Positions 23,200 through 32,614 are shown, numbered from the stretch's first letter. The stretch is 64,000 nucleotides of DNA from Psychrobacter glaciei (GCF_014652895.1 NZ_BMZR01000001.1:248001-312000); one strand, 5' to 3'. A program made the numbers and translations. Notes: generated by a model not told the origin, from the sequence alone.

Positions 23200-23818
23200 T
23201 GACGCCTCCAGTACTGCTACCGCCTGACTTAACGCCATTATGGTTATGCTCTAAATAAGGCTGACCGTTAATAGTCAAGGTTCCTTTTTGATTGTTGGTT
23301 TGACTATTTAAGGAATAAGACTGGCAACCAACAGAATAGGTGCTGCAATTGACATTAAAATTAGTACAATCAAAAGCAACATCGCGAGCAGATATTTGCA
23401 CGCTGCTGGAAACAAGGCTAGTAACTGAATCATCAGGTAAAGTAACTCCTAAGTTATGCGTAGCATGATTGTAGATAAAGCTCGCACCATCATTACAATG
23501 AATCTCAAAGGTATCAGCATTGGCAGATGGCATCGGCTGATCGTCATAATCAAATGAGGTGGTCACAAGACCAGTCGACAATTCACCCGTCTCGCTAATG
23601 ACTAATACTTGCTCACCAATAGAAGGCGGGTTCCAAATTTTGACTTTGCCAATACGAGCGCTGGTGAATTTCAGCCAGTCGGTCTCTAACCCATCTATCT
23701 GCACACGGCAACGAGCAGCGGCATGGTCAACTTGTGTGACAATGCCGCGATTGATGATGCTTTGGAGCCTGCGCTCGTTTTCGATAGGAGATGTATTCAT
23801 GACGTTATCGTCACTCAT
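23192..23818 (-). CDS. V: Baseplate spike protein V (gpV)
   Basis: 208 residues from ATG 23818; ATG at 23800 is an alternative and an upstream frame extension to 23872 overlaps the promoter motif. The OB-fold domain (GIVTQVDHAAARCRVQIDGL) is followed by a β-helical spike and the tip LEHNHNGVKSGGSSTGG, whose HxH residues bind an iron ion at the apex in P2 gpV. It pierces the outer membrane on contraction. Confidence 0.95.
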   Translation of the reverse strand: MSDDNVMNTSPIENERRLQSIINRGIVTQVDHAAARCRVQIDGLETDWLKFTSARIGKVKIWNPPSIGEQVLVISETGELSTGLVTTSFDYDDQPMPSANADTFEIHCNDGASFIYNHATHNLGVTLPDDSVTSLVSSSVQISARDVAFDCTNFNVNCSTYSVGCQSYSLNSQTNNQKGTLTINGQPYLEHNHNGVKSGGSSTGGVNA

Positions 23819-23833
23819 AACGGCTATTAGAGG

Positions 23834-23873
23834 CAAAAGCAAAGACGGTGTATACGTGTTAATCCACCACAAA
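23834..23873 (-). promoter_or_regulatory. Putative Ogr-dependent late promoter motif upstream of V
   Basis: A 40-bp sequence identical at 36 of 40 positions to 29667-29706. It contains the dyad GGTG-N14-CACC. It lies in the 69-bp gap between S and V, 16-55 nt before the V start. Four P2 late promoters share a dyad bound by Ogr; this pair is the natural candidate here, although the spacing differs from the known TGT-N12-ACA. Confidence 0.6.
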
Positions 23874-23887
23874 AAAACAAAAGGGAT

Positions 23888-24331
23888 TTAATCAGTGGTC
23901 AATGACTCGCGTAACACTCGAATAATGATGTGTCGGTCAGCACGAGCGATGCCAATCAGCTCACGTTTGGGGTAGGGGAATTTCTTAGAGCTATCAGGAC
24001 GCACGGTACTACGTTGGCCCTCGTGGTGAATCCGGGCAATCTTGGCGGCGCTGCCTTTGAAGCCTATCTGTGCATAGCGACTGGTTGCATTGAACTTTAG
24101 ATGACGAGCCTTAGTCAGCTCGCGAAACATAGGATTGTTTGAAGATTTAAGAGGATCTACAAAAGCGCCACCGTCTGGCTCTGTTTGAGCACGAATCCGC
24201 TCACGATTGACGGCTCGCATCTCCATTGCTAAGGCGCGATTGACTTTCTTCAACTGCTTATTATCAAGCTGCGAGGCAATGGCCGTTGCCCATTCAGGTA
24301 GAGCGGCGGCTAGTTCGGTTAAGTCACTCAT
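23888..24331 (-). CDS. S: Tail completion protein S (gpS)
   Basis: 147 residues (P2 gpS 150). NRERIRAQTEPDGGAFVDP is close to the conserved RIxxQxxPDGxxf motif of the virion morphogenesis family. Required for completing the tail. Ends 69 bp before V, leaving the late promoter region. Confidence 0.92.
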   Translation of the reverse strand: MSDLTELAAALPEWATAIASQLDNKQLKKVNRALAMEMRAVNRERIRAQTEPDGGAFVDPLKSSNNPMFRELTKARHLKFNATSRYAQIGFKGSAAKIARIHHEGQRSTVRPDSSKKFPYPKRELIGIARADRHIIIRVLRESLTTD

Positions 24332-24333
24332 AG

Positions 24334-24768
24334 TTATAGATTTGGATTATGCAAAGGTAAAGGAGGGGTTCTGTTTGCCGGTTGTGGGCAAGTATTGAAA
24401 ACGTAATCACCGTTATCATCTTTAGTTACCACCACCACCTCTTCAACTTTGACAGTGAAAACAACTGTGGTCGTAGAGTTGCTCAATATATAAGATTCAA
24501 ACTCAATGGGAGAGGGGCTGTTGGGTGGGACTGGATCTTGATTCTGTTGATGCCAGTCTAGTATGGCAACGATAACAAGGTTCGCATCCAAACTTTCAGG
24601 GAACTCATCAACTTCAACCAACAGCTGATAGTGTTGACGATGGCTCAAAGTCTGACCTGCCCATTTAAGCGAGCCTTTTTCTACACTAATGATTAACCGA
24701 TCAGGGTTCTGAGCAAAGAACTCGACTTTATCAGTCAAAAATTGGCGTAGGCTATCATCGAATATCAT
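24334..24768 (-). CDS. R: Tail completion protein R (gpR)
   Basis: 144 residues (P2 gpR 155). The opening DDSLRQFLTDKVEFFAQNPD and the HRQHYQLLVEVDEFP segment fit the P2 gpR family. Its start overlaps the endolysin stop by four bases. Confidence 0.85.
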   Translation of the reverse strand: MIFDDSLRQFLTDKVEFFAQNPDRLIISVEKGSLKWAGQTLSHRQHYQLLVEVDEFPESLDANLVIVAILDWHQQNQDPVPPNSPSPIEFESYILSNSTTTVVFTVKVEEVVVVTKDDNGDYVFNTCPQPANRTPPLPLHNPNL

Positions 24769-25391
24769 TTGGTAAGCTCTTTATCCCAGTACTTTTTACG
24801 ATCACGCATCTTAGTATCATACTGGTTCTTTTTATAATCGCGACCATTGTAAACTTCAGCAAACAGTGCCCAATCATTGGTACGAATAGCATTCAGTAAG
24901 CGATGATCAGTTTCAATGAACCGGCAGAATGCTTCTAACTGTTCAGGCTCACCTTTTGACAGTGTGAGAACGTAATCAACAGCTGACTTATAGCCCAGTC
25001 GTTTCCAATGGAAACCCATAATTTGGAACGTGCCCCAGCTTGCGGATTCCAGACCTAAGTCGCTATCGATTTTTCGAGCTTTCTTTAGTCTGTCGTGCTC
25101 AGCGTTGCCACCACTATAGCCACCACTACGAGTGTTGACCACATCGGGGGTAGTGCGAACATGATTAAGTGCATATTCACGGCTATGCTTGTTTTTCAGT
25201 AAGCGGTACATGATGTGGCGCTCAAACAATATTTTGATGCGCCATATTTTGTCATCAGTATCATATAAAAACCCAGCGCCACGTGACTCAACGTCCCTGA
25301 CAGCACGGATAGAGGCTTCATCACAACGTAAACGGCGGGCAGCAACTTTATAGTCGCAGTCAATCAAAGTCATTGGTTGAGTAGTGCTCAT
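24765..25391 (-). CDS. Endolysin, N-acetylmuramidase family
   Basis: 208 residues. The whole protein follows the N-acetylmuramidase domain (DUF3380): RAVRDVESRGAGFL with the likely catalytic Glu (about 33), KILFERHIMY, and SWGTFQIMGFHWKRLGY. It cleaves the glycan strand of peptidoglycan at lysis. No signal peptide is seen, so release should depend on the upstream holin genes. It replaces P2 gpK, a different enzyme type, at the same position. Confidence 0.92.
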   Translation of the reverse strand: MSTTQPMTLIDCDYKVAARRLRCDEASIRAVRDVESRGAGFLYDTDDKIWRIKILFERHIMYRLLKNKHSREYALNHVRTTPDVVNTRSGGYSGGNAEHDRLKKARKIDSDLGLESASWGTFQIMGFHWKRLGYKSAVDYVLTLSKGEPEQLEAFCRFIETDHRLLNAIRTNDWALFAEVYNGRDYKKNQYDTKMRDRKKYWDKELTK

Positions 25392-25699
25392 ACAAAATTG
25401 TCCTTTTTTGATTGATTGATAGCGCTAATGAATACGCCATAACGCGCCCAAAAGGCTCGTAATTTAATATAAGTAGTAGCAGTTGCAGCAGCAGCAAGCA
25501 TACGAAATATTGGTAGTGCCCACACACCGTCCCGACCAGTGGTTTCATCAAATGCCAAGCCGACACAACTCAATGCAAAAAATAAAATGGTGAGCGTGAC
25601 AAGTAAGCCAAGCTCTCGATGGTATTTGATAATTGTCAAAGCACAAACGATAGCAATGACAACGATGGATAAAGTAGATAACGTATCAAGGATCATCAT
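25388..25699 (-). CDS. Small phage membrane protein (holin/antiholin candidate)
   Basis: 103 residues with three predicted membrane helices (about 7-27, 30-50, 58-80) and a basic C-terminus. Position between the holin-like gene and the endolysin, where P2 carries lysis genes, suggests a holin or lysis-timing protein. Family not identified; ATG at 25699 or 25696. Confidence 0.65.
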   Translation of the reverse strand: MMILDTLSTLSIVVIAIVCALTIIKYHRELGLLVTLTILFFALSCVGLAFDETTGRDGVWALPIFRMLAAAATATTYIKLRAFWARYGVFISAINQSKKDNFV

Positions 25700-26093
25700 G
25701 ATTGTCCGCCTCGTTGGTTGATTTGTATTTAAATAAGAATGGGAAAAAATGACGTAGAGCAGCCATCAAAAGGGGACGCACATTGTCATTAATAAATTCA
25801 TAGAACGTGACAAATAGCTCGCGCCCGACCATGCCGTAAATGACAGCATAACCAGTGGCATAGTTGCCGCCGGTCAACAGCTTTGCAGTGATATCGGATA
25901 ACATGACAGCAAGCAATAAACCGGCAGTAGCATTTTGAGATCGCATCCAAAATGGCTCTGCACGTATTAACAGCAGACGGATACAAGCGCCGCCAGCAGC
26001 GGCCCATATAACAGGCAACGAGATCAGCAACCATTGCAAATGTTCGCGCATAACATCATCGATGGTTAATATCTGGATTTGAGTTACGTCCAT
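25686..26093 (-). CDS. Phage holin-like membrane protein
   Basis: 135 residues with about three membrane segments (LLISLPVIWAAAGGACIRLL; NATAGLLLAVMLSDITAKLL; NYATGYAVIYGMVG) as in small phage holin families placed downstream of X. It probably forms the inner membrane lesion releasing the endolysin. Overlaps X at its start and the next membrane gene at its end. Confidence 0.72.
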   Translation of the reverse strand: MDVTQIQILTIDDVMREHLQWLLISLPVIWAAAGGACIRLLLIRAEPFWMRSQNATAGLLLAVMLSDITAKLLTGGNYATGYAVIYGMVGRELFVTFYEFINDNVRPLLMAALRHFFPFLFKYKSTNEADNHDDP

Positions 26094-26290
26094 AATTGAA
26101 TGACCTGCTTTTGTGTACGTTCGGGTGCAGTGGGCAGTTGGATATCAAGACCACTTGGTAATGTAAGGCTGTAGCCAACCAATTGCGGATTAATAGTCAT
26201 TACTTGCTCAGTAACACCGCCAGTAAAACCGAAATAGCGCAAGCAGATTAAATCCACTGTGTCACCTTGTAATGTTGATACGACACGCAT
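26084..26290 (-). CDS. X: Tail protein X (gpX)
   Basis: 68 residues (P2 gpX 67). A LysM-like small protein: QGDTVDLICLRYFGFTGGV and the C-terminal SGLDIQLPTAPE are typical. Located between L and the lysis genes as in P2. Confidence 0.92.
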   Translation of the reverse strand: MRVVSTLQGDTVDLICLRYFGFTGGVTEQVMTINPQLVGYSLTLPSGLDIQLPTAPERTQKQVIQLWT

Positions 26291-26742
26291 CAGATTAGCT
26301 CGATGGTTGAATGTGGCTCATTCTTGATATCAGAGATGGCGGTACGGGCATTGCGATAGCAGGTATCGATTTGGGGAGTTAGCTCTTTACTACGAGCAGC
26401 GGCATCATTACCAGTGTCATAGTCACGGTAGTGCTCAGTGAGCTGTGCTTTTGCCAAGTTATAGACAGCTTTTTTAAAGCTAAAGCACTTGTCAGTATCA
26501 TTAGCTAAGTCATACTCATCTAAAGTAAGTACGCCATGATCGTTAATCACCGATGCAACCCAAGCCTTTAACTCACGACAGACAGTGGTTGCGGAGTCAG
26601 TCAAAGCGTATTTCATACGCGCTGGTGTCACAGTGCCATCAAGCTTCATTGCGTCAGCAAAATCTTTGACAGAGATATCAGGCATAAATGCAGGAGTGAT
26701 TACTGTGTTATCTACAACTGGATTGACAGCACTAAAACCCAT
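26290..26742 (-). CDS. L: Head completion/stabilisation protein L (gpL)
   Basis: 150 residues (P2 gpL 169). FMPDISVKDFADAMKLDGTV and the acidic/aromatic helices that follow match the family. Binds the DNA-filled head to permit tail joining. Confidence 0.88.
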   Translation of the reverse strand: MGFSAVNPVVDNTVITPAFMPDISVKDFADAMKLDGTVTPARMKYALTDSATTVCRELKAWVASVINDHGVLTLDEYDLANDTDKCFSFKKAVYNLAKAQLTEHYRDYDTGNDAAARSKELTPQIDTCYRNARTAISDIKNEPHSTIELI

Positions 26743-26843
26743 AACGACTCCAAAAATATATTGATAAATAGGTTGAGGCGGTGGTCATAAGTGTCGTTGC
26801 AGTATCAACTGAACGCATTTATGAGCCGCCTCGGCTCGCGGCT
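26743..26843 (-). other. Gap between L and M with hairpin at M stop codon
   Basis: About 100 bp with no gene. AGCCGC and GCGGCT (26824-26843) can form a stem overlapping the stop of M, possibly for RNA processing or attenuation; it lacks a T-run. Confidence 0.4.
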
Positions 26844-27597
26844 ACGAGTTGTTTTCGTCCAAAACTTCAGACAAATCTGGTTGTTTTTCTTCTAAGGCAG
26901 GTTGCTCTGATTCCAACTCTTGAACTTCAGATGTTTCAGGTTCAACCTCTTTAAGCTTTTTTTCTAAGCGCTTAATAGAGCCCTTTACACCGCTATTGGC
27001 GTCAAATCGCAGAGCGTTTTGAAAGCTATCTAATGCAAACAATGGATTGACGGCTTCAGTCAATTCACCGACTTGGCGTGATAGCTTTGCGCGTACCTGG
27101 TCAGGCATATCAGCACCAGCGGTAATAGTAGAAGCGCGTAGTACTTGCGCGATTTGCTCATCATCAATTTCATTACTGGTTGCTAGTTTCTTGGCAGTAT
27201 CAGCAATCTCTTCAGCGACGACAGTCGCAAGCGTGCGCTGATGTGCATCTGGCATTTTCAAATCATGCTTCATCGCGTATTCAGCGATATCAAGCGCACG
27301 GCCAAAGTTACCGATGTCGATATGCCATAGCATTAGCGTCGTCAACAGGTTGTCTTGATCGCCCTTACCAGCGGATAAAGTAGCGTTAATCCATTCGTCA
27401 TAGTGGCCAACCAATTCGCGCTTCAGCTCAATCTTGGCTTGGATAGATTGCTTAGACTTAAGTGCTTGCTTATCTTCACGTAATTTCAGTTGCAACATGC
27501 GATAAGCCTGGTTCGGCCCAGCAGCGATATTGGTCACTTCTTTTTGTGATAAAGCCTTTTGGCGGTGTCGAGCCGCCGGTGTTGTTTTGTCAGTCAT
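26842..27597 (-). CDS. M: Terminase small subunit (gpM)
   Basis: 251 residues (P2 gpM 247). Start ARHRQKALSQKE and the segment LTTLMLWHIDIGNFGRALDI are characteristic. Endonuclease subunit acting with gpP at cos. The C-terminal ~40 residues are Glu-rich. Confidence 0.94.
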   Translation of the reverse strand: MTDKTTPAARHRQKALSQKEVTNIAAGPNQAYRMLQLKLREDKQALKSKQSIQAKIELKRELVGHYDEWINATLSAGKGDQDNLLTTLMLWHIDIGNFGRALDIAEYAMKHDLKMPDAHQRTLATVVAEEIADTAKKLATSNEIDDEQIAQVLRASTITAGADMPDQVRAKLSRQVGELTEAVNPLFALDSFQNALRFDANSGVKGSIKRLEKKLKEVEPETSEVQELESEQPALEEKQPDLSEVLDENNS

Positions 27598-27666
27598 ATA
27601 CCAATTCCTTCCTTCATGTTCAATCCATTATTTACATCTTTTTAATAAATCAGATCACAAAACTGC

Positions 27667-27687
27667 TGTACTGGTTAAACCAGTACA
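27667..27687 (-). terminator. Hairpin just after major capsid gene
   Basis: TGTACTGGTT and AACCAGTACA form perfect 10-bp arms overlapping the stop codon of N. The following minus-strand sequence has only a short T-run (GCAGTTTTGTG), so it is more likely an attenuator or mRNA stabiliser after the highly expressed capsid gene than a full terminator. Confidence 0.5.
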
Positions 27688-28694
27688 ACGTTTTCGATTA
27701 AGCAACCTGCTTTATAGTCTTCTACGACATAAGCTTCGTTGTCTGACTCGTAGAATGCTACGCGATCATATTCAGGTTCATCTTTATGATGGCGACGACG
27801 GCTTTCGTCTTGATAGTAGATAGACAAGTTATCTAATGGCGTAATCAGGATGGCATCGGCTGGGAAGTTCGGAGGAGTAGACTCAATCTGCACACCACCG
27901 ACTTTATCTAGCATCAATAAGCTGTTGACGGCGATAACTTCACTTGGCGTGTTGTTGTCATTGACCATATTGAAGTCACGCGAGTCATGCAAATCACGAC
28001 CCAAAATGACACGTAATTGGCTGTCATCACGAACGATAGGATCAATCAACTGATTGCGACAGTCTTTAACCAGCGCATCGAGGTTTTTGTAGTGTTCAGC
28101 AGTAGCGCCAACGGCGACGACACCAGTACCAACTTCTGATTCTGTCATCACTGACTCAGGTGCTTTGGTGCGCCATTTCTCTAACCAGCCGATGTTTACA
28201 TCTTGCAATAGCGGATTGGCTTCGATATCAGTGTCAGCTGCCACTTCGGTGCCATTAAAGCCAATCGTAATACGATCAAGACCTTGTTGTTTAACGACTG
28301 CATCGCGGATTTTTTCTTGGAACTCAGGAACACGAGCCCACGCATCAAGCTTGCTATAGTTGATGGCTGTATCAAAGTTAGTCTGTTCACAGACGTAAGT
28401 GTAAATAAGACCAACTTCACCAACGTTTTTAGGATCGCGGCGTTTACCACTTTTAGTATTGGTACGGCTTGCAATACCACCACTGATACCAAGGCCTAAG
28501 GCTTCACCTTTTTGATCAGTGACAGGGATGATATTAATCTTTTTCAAGAACTCGCTTGATTCTTGGATGCGTACTTCAACCTTTTGTTGTACTGAAGGCA
28601 CAACGGTATATTGATCAGTCGCATTGGGTACGCCGTTCAGCTGGGCCTGATTTGCCAAATAGCCATTAAACTGTTGACGGGTAGTATTTTTCAT
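27675..28694 (-). CDS. N: Major capsid protein precursor (gpN)
   Basis: 339 residues (P2 gpN 357). RQQFNGYLANQAQLNGV, QTNFDTAINYSKLDAWARVP and GWLEKWRTKAPE are hallmarks of the family. The N-terminal arm is cleaved by gpO during assembly of the T=7 head. Confidence 0.96.
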   Translation of the reverse strand: MKNTTRQQFNGYLANQAQLNGVPNATDQYTVVPSVQQKVEVRIQESSEFLKKINIIPVTDQKGEALGLGISGGIASRTNTKSGKRRDPKNVGEVGLIYTYVCEQTNFDTAINYSKLDAWARVPEFQEKIRDAVVKQQGLDRITIGFNGTEVAADTDIEANPLLQDVNIGWLEKWRTKAPESVMTESEVGTGVVAVGATAEHYKNLDALVKDCRNQLIDPIVRDDSQLRVILGRDLHDSRDFNMVNDNNTPSEVIAVNSLLMLDKVGGVQIESTPPNFPADAILITPLDNLSIYYQDESRRRHHKDEPEYDRVAFYESDNEAYVVEDYKAGCLIENVVLV

Positions 28695-28748
28695 ATGGTG
28701 ATGTCCTAATGTAGGTAGTAGTCAGTTATATATTGCTATTAGGTATTA

Positions 28749-29585
28749 TTAGCAGTCAGATTTGACGTAATCAGATGAGCCGGTCGCCGCTGGGCGCTGG
28801 GTATAGTTGTCGTCAGGCGTAGTATCAAGGTTGTCTTGTACACTCTTCAGAGACGTTTCAACTTCATTTTGCTTTTCAGCAAAACCAGAGACAGTCGTGT
28901 TTAAGTGTCCGACAGAGGCATTAACCGTATCAAGAGCCGCTGCCATGGTTTGCATTACATCTTGAAAGCCTTTGATGGTTGCAGGCAGTTGGGCGAATGC
29001 TTGAGCAGTAGCAAGCTCTTTGTCTTTATCGGTTTTAGGAGTAACCGGAGCTGAAAACATATCTTTGACAGTGGCAAAAACTGATTTCGGTTCTTCTTTA
29101 TATTCCCATGCGCTTTCGGCAGTAGAAATAAACGTATCAGGATTTTGTTTACGAGAGGCCAAAGGATTGTCGTCTGGATGCTGTTGGCAAAACTGCATAT
29201 AGCTAGTGCCAAGGGATGCAGGGCTATCAGTACAAGCCAACCCAACCATATAAGCTTCTTTTGTATCAGCAAATTCAGGATAAAACTCAATAGAGAAATA
29301 AACTTTTTGCTTGGACTTAGCCAGAGCAATAAGGTCATTTGTTGGCTCAATTTCAGCCAATAGATATAAATGATCACCTTCTTCTTCAGTGGATAGCGAT
29401 ATCACATCGCCATAGCAGCGGAACTCCGAATTAGGGAACATTGCGCGATAATGCTCTAGGTTGACGCGCGCGCCATAAACTTCTGGATTATAGCTAGCAG
29501 CCATTTGGGTAATGTGATCGCGAGTGATTTCACGACCGTCCGTAGTTTGGCCAGCGCGTGCAACTCGAAATGTTTTGGTAGTCAT
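28749..29585 (-). CDS. O: Capsid scaffold and maturation protease (gpO)
   Basis: 278 residues (P2 gpO 284). The serine protease triad of P2 (Asp19, His48, Ser107) is preserved as Asp16 (TTDGR), His45 (NLEHYR) and Ser98 (YFSIEF). The C-terminal third is the helical scaffold and ends ATGSSDYVKSDC, like the P2 C-terminus. Confidence 0.95.
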   Translation of the reverse strand: MTTKTFRVARAGQTTDGREITRDHITQMAASYNPEVYGARVNLEHYRAMFPNSEFRCYGDVISLSTEEEGDHLYLLAEIEPTNDLIALAKSKQKVYFSIEFYPEFADTKEAYMVGLACTDSPASLGTSYMQFCQQHPDDNPLASRKQNPDTFISTAESAWEYKEEPKSVFATVKDMFSAPVTPKTDKDKELATAQAFAQLPATIKGFQDVMQTMAAALDTVNASVGHLNTTVSGFAEKQNEVETSLKSVQDNLDTTPDDNYTQRPAATGSSDYVKSDC

Positions 29586-29666
29586 AGACGGTCCATGATT
29601 TAAATGATTGGAGTGAAAGGGTCACAATTTCAAAGCTTTACTTTGACCTATTGCAGTATCAAAAGA

Positions 29667-29706
29667 CAAAAGCAAATACGGTGTATAGGCGCTAATCCAC
29701 CACAAA
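29667..29706. promoter_or_regulatory. Putative Ogr-dependent late promoter motif between O and P
   Basis: The second copy of the 40-bp motif (36/40 identity with 23834-23873), with the same GGTG-N14-CACC dyad. It lies in the 183-bp divergent gap, 82-121 nt before O and 63-102 nt before P, so it could serve the O-N-M-L and the P-Q operons. Confidence 0.6.
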
Positions 29707-29768
29707 CAGCAATGATTAAAAGCGCCCACTAAAGGAAAGTAGCTTCATACCGTTTATGAGCTATTTCG

Positions 29769-31550
29769 ATGTCCCTTATCACGCTACCCACAGGAGAGAA
29801 TCCAAAAACCGTTGCCCGTGGTCTGTATTGGCAAGGTTGGAGTATTAGCGCAATCAGCGAGATGGTGAATACGCCGCGTACAACAGTAGACAGTTGGAAA
29901 AAGTCGGACGGCTGGGACGATGCAAAGCCTCTGGATAGAGTAGAGTCGACGCTCGAAGCTCGAATGGTTCAACTGATTAACAAAGATGACAAATCAGGCA
30001 AAGACTTTAAAGAGATTGACCTGCTTGGACGACAAGTAGAACGGATGGCCAAGATTCATAAATACAAAGAATCTGGTAAACAGTCAGACCTTAACCCCAA
30101 TCTATCCAACCGTGGCCGCAAGCAAGGCCAAAAGAACCCTTCAAACGTCATTCAGATTGATGACATAGAAAAATTCAAAGATTCATTTAGAGATTGTTTG
30201 TTTGATTATCAAAAGGTTTGGTACAGCGCAGGTCTGACCAATCGCATCCGTAACTTATTAAAATCACGCCAAATTGGTGCGACCTGGTACTTTGCACGTG
30301 AGGCTTTTCTTGATGCCATAGAGACTGGCCGTAACCAAATATTCTTGTCAGCCTCAAAAGCGCAAGCAAGGGTATTTCGTGAATACATCATTGCATGGGC
30401 GATGGAAACGGCAGGTATTGAGCTGACTGGTGACCCAATCACTTTAAACATTGAAGGGACCGAAAAAGACTACAGCGCGAACCTATATTTTTTAGGTACG
30501 AATAGCCGCACAGCACAGTCATACCATGGCAACGTCTATATGGACGAATATTTTTGGATTCATAAGTTTATTGAATTTAGAAAAGTTGCATCAGGGATGG
30601 CCATGCATAAGAAATGGCGACAGACATATATATCGACACCATCATCCAAGCAGCATCAAGCCTATAAGTTTTGGACTGGTCAACTGTATAACCGGGGCCG
30701 TAAAGGTGATGACAGAATTGAAATAGACGTCACGCCACATAATTTACGCGATGGCAAAGTATGTGGTGACAAGCAATGGCGCCAAGTCGTCAATGTTTAT
30801 GACGCTATGAAGGGTGGTTGTGATTTATTTGATATTGATGATTTACGGATGGAATACAGCGAGGATGAATTTAATAACTTGCTTATGTGTGAATTTATCG
30901 ATGACACGTTATCAGCATTTAGTGTTTCTGAGTTGCAATCATGCATGGTTGACACGTTAGAAGTTTGGGAAGATTGGAAGCCATACACGCCAAGACCACT
31001 TGGTAATCAACCGGTATGGTTGGGATACGACCCCTCTTTGAGTCGTGACAGCGCTGGACTTGTGATATTAGCAGCGCCAAGCACACCAAACGGAATGATA
31101 CGCGGCATTGAACGTTTGCAGTTTAAAAACCCTGACTTCGAAGCGCAGGCGAATGTTATTAGAGAAATGACAGAGAAGTATAACGTTGAATATATAGCGA
31201 TCGATGTCACCGGCCTTGGCATTGGTGTCTACCAGTCAGTGATTAAGTTTTATCCGCAAGCCGTCAAGCTTCACTACAGCCCAGAGCTCAAGCAACAATT
31301 TGTTTTAAAGACGAAAGACGTTATCAAAAAAGGCCGGTTATCATTTGATCATGAATGGACCGACGTAGTCGGGGCTTTCACTTCTATACATAAGACCATT
31401 ACCAATAGTGAAAGGGCAGTCACTTACAAGGCTGACCGAAATGAAGATACTGGTCATGCTGACTTAGCGTGGGCATTAATGCATGCACTACATAGAGAAC
31501 CTTTGGCAGTTGCTCAAGGTGAAGACGAATCCGCACTGGAGATATATTAA
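29769..31550 (+). CDS. P: Terminase large subunit, ATPase (gpP)
   Basis: 593 residues (P2 gpP 590). N-terminal HTH for DNA recognition (WSISAISEMVNTPRTTVDSW), an ATPase centre with LKSRQIGAT (about 163-171) and NVYMDEYFW, and a C-terminal nuclease-like domain from GYDPSLSRDSAG. Packages DNA cut at cos. Its stop overlaps the start of Q. Confidence 0.96.
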   Translation: MSLITLPTGENPKTVARGLYWQGWSISAISEMVNTPRTTVDSWKKSDGWDDAKPLDRVESTLEARMVQLINKDDKSGKDFKEIDLLGRQVERMAKIHKYKESGKQSDLNPNLSNRGRKQGQKNPSNVIQIDDIEKFKDSFRDCLFDYQKVWYSAGLTNRIRNLLKSRQIGATWYFAREAFLDAIETGRNQIFLSASKAQARVFREYIIAWAMETAGIELTGDPITLNIEGTEKDYSANLYFLGTNSRTAQSYHGNVYMDEYFWIHKFIEFRKVASGMAMHKKWRQTYISTPSSKQHQAYKFWTGQLYNRGRKGDDRIEIDVTPHNLRDGKVCGDKQWRQVVNVYDAMKGGCDLFDIDDLRMEYSEDEFNNLLMCEFIDDTLSAFSVSELQSCMVDTLEVWEDWKPYTPRPLGNQPVWLGYDPSLSRDSAGLVILAAPSTPNGMIRGIERLQFKNPDFEAQANVIREMTEKYNVEYIAIDVTGLGIGVYQSVIKFYPQAVKLHYSPELKQQFVLKTKDVIKKGRLSFDHEWTDVVGAFTSIHKTITNSERAVTYKADRNEDTGHADLAWALMHALHREPLAVAQGEDESALEIY

Positions 31551-32557
31551 TGAATGAAATTGAAAACCTTGACGCAGTAGACGTGCCTGGCATGGAGGCT
31601 TTCACGTTTGGCGATCCGATACCAGTCATGGAGCAGTGGCAAAGTCTGTACTGGGGTGAGTGTCATAACCATAATCTTTGGTACGCACCGCCTTACGATC
31701 CTGATGCACTATCCAAAACAATGCGAGCCTCTCCGCATCATAGTAGTGCTATCTTTGTTAAGCGTAATATTTTGGCCAGTACTTTTATTCCACATAAATT
31801 ATTGTCACATCGCGACTTCAGCAAAATGGCACTAGACTATCTGACGTTTGGTAACGCATATGTTGATCGAGTACCGTCCCGCTCAAAGAAAACTATGAAA
31901 CTAAATGTGCCGTTGGCCAAATACATGCGCGTCGGTATTGATGCAAAAAAATACTACTTTGCCACGCACAGCTGGGCAGATCCGCATGAATATAAAGCCG
32001 AGAATATTTGTCACCTTATCGAGCCGGATGTGAACCAAGAAGTTTATGGAGCACCAGAATACTTGTCGGCATTGAATGCGGCTTGGCTTGATGAGTCAGC
32101 GACATTATTCCGTCGCAAATATTACTTAAATGGTAGTCATGCTGGTTATATTCTATACGTTAATGATCCTGCTACGAACAAAGAGGATATTGATGCACTA
32201 CGCAAAGCATTGAAAGACAGCAAAGGACCGGGCAACTTTCGTAACCTCTTTATGTATTCGCCTAATGGTAAAAAGGACGGCATCCAGATCTTACCGATTA
32301 GCGAGGTCAGCGCCAACGATGACTTCTTCAAAATCAAAGAAGCGAGTCGTATTGATATAGCAGCTGCTCATCGAGTACCGCCTCAACTGATGGGAGCGTC
32401 ACCAACTAATGCCGCAGGCTTTGGAGATCTAATCAAAGCTGCGCGTGTATTCGCAGTCAATGAGCTGATGCCACTACAGCAGACCATGCTGCAGATCAAT
32501 GAATGGCTAGGCGAGGAGGTCATCAAGTTCAAAGACTACTCGCTACTCAATGAATAA
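31550..32557 (+). CDS. Q: Portal protein (gpQ)
   Basis: 335 residues (P2 gpQ 344). FTFGDPIPVMEQ, YDPDALSKTMRASPHHSSAI and the VPPQLMGASPTNAAGFGDLI region are diagnostic. Forms the DNA entry ring in the head. Last gene before the cos site, as in P2. Confidence 0.96.
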   Translation: MNEIENLDAVDVPGMEAFTFGDPIPVMEQWQSLYWGECHNHNLWYAPPYDPDALSKTMRASPHHSSAIFVKRNILASTFIPHKLLSHRDFSKMALDYLTFGNAYVDRVPSRSKKTMKLNVPLAKYMRVGIDAKKYYFATHSWADPHEYKAENICHLIEPDVNQEVYGAPEYLSALNAAWLDESATLFRRKYYLNGSHAGYILYVNDPATNKEDIDALRKALKDSKGPGNFRNLFMYSPNGKKDGIQILPISEVSANDDFFKIKEASRIDIAAAHRVPPQLMGASPTNAAGFGDLIKAARVFAVNELMPLQQTMLQINEWLGEEVIKFKDYSLLNE

Positions 32558-32586
32558 GATTAATATTTAGTCAAAGTACATATGTA

Positions 32587-32614
32587 TCCGCTCCAAGTTG
32601 AGCGGATTTTTTTT
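32587..32614 (+). terminator. Terminator of the P-Q operon
   Basis: TCCGCTC-CAAGTT-GAGCGGA followed by eight Ts, 30 bp after the Q stop. Confidence 0.93.
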
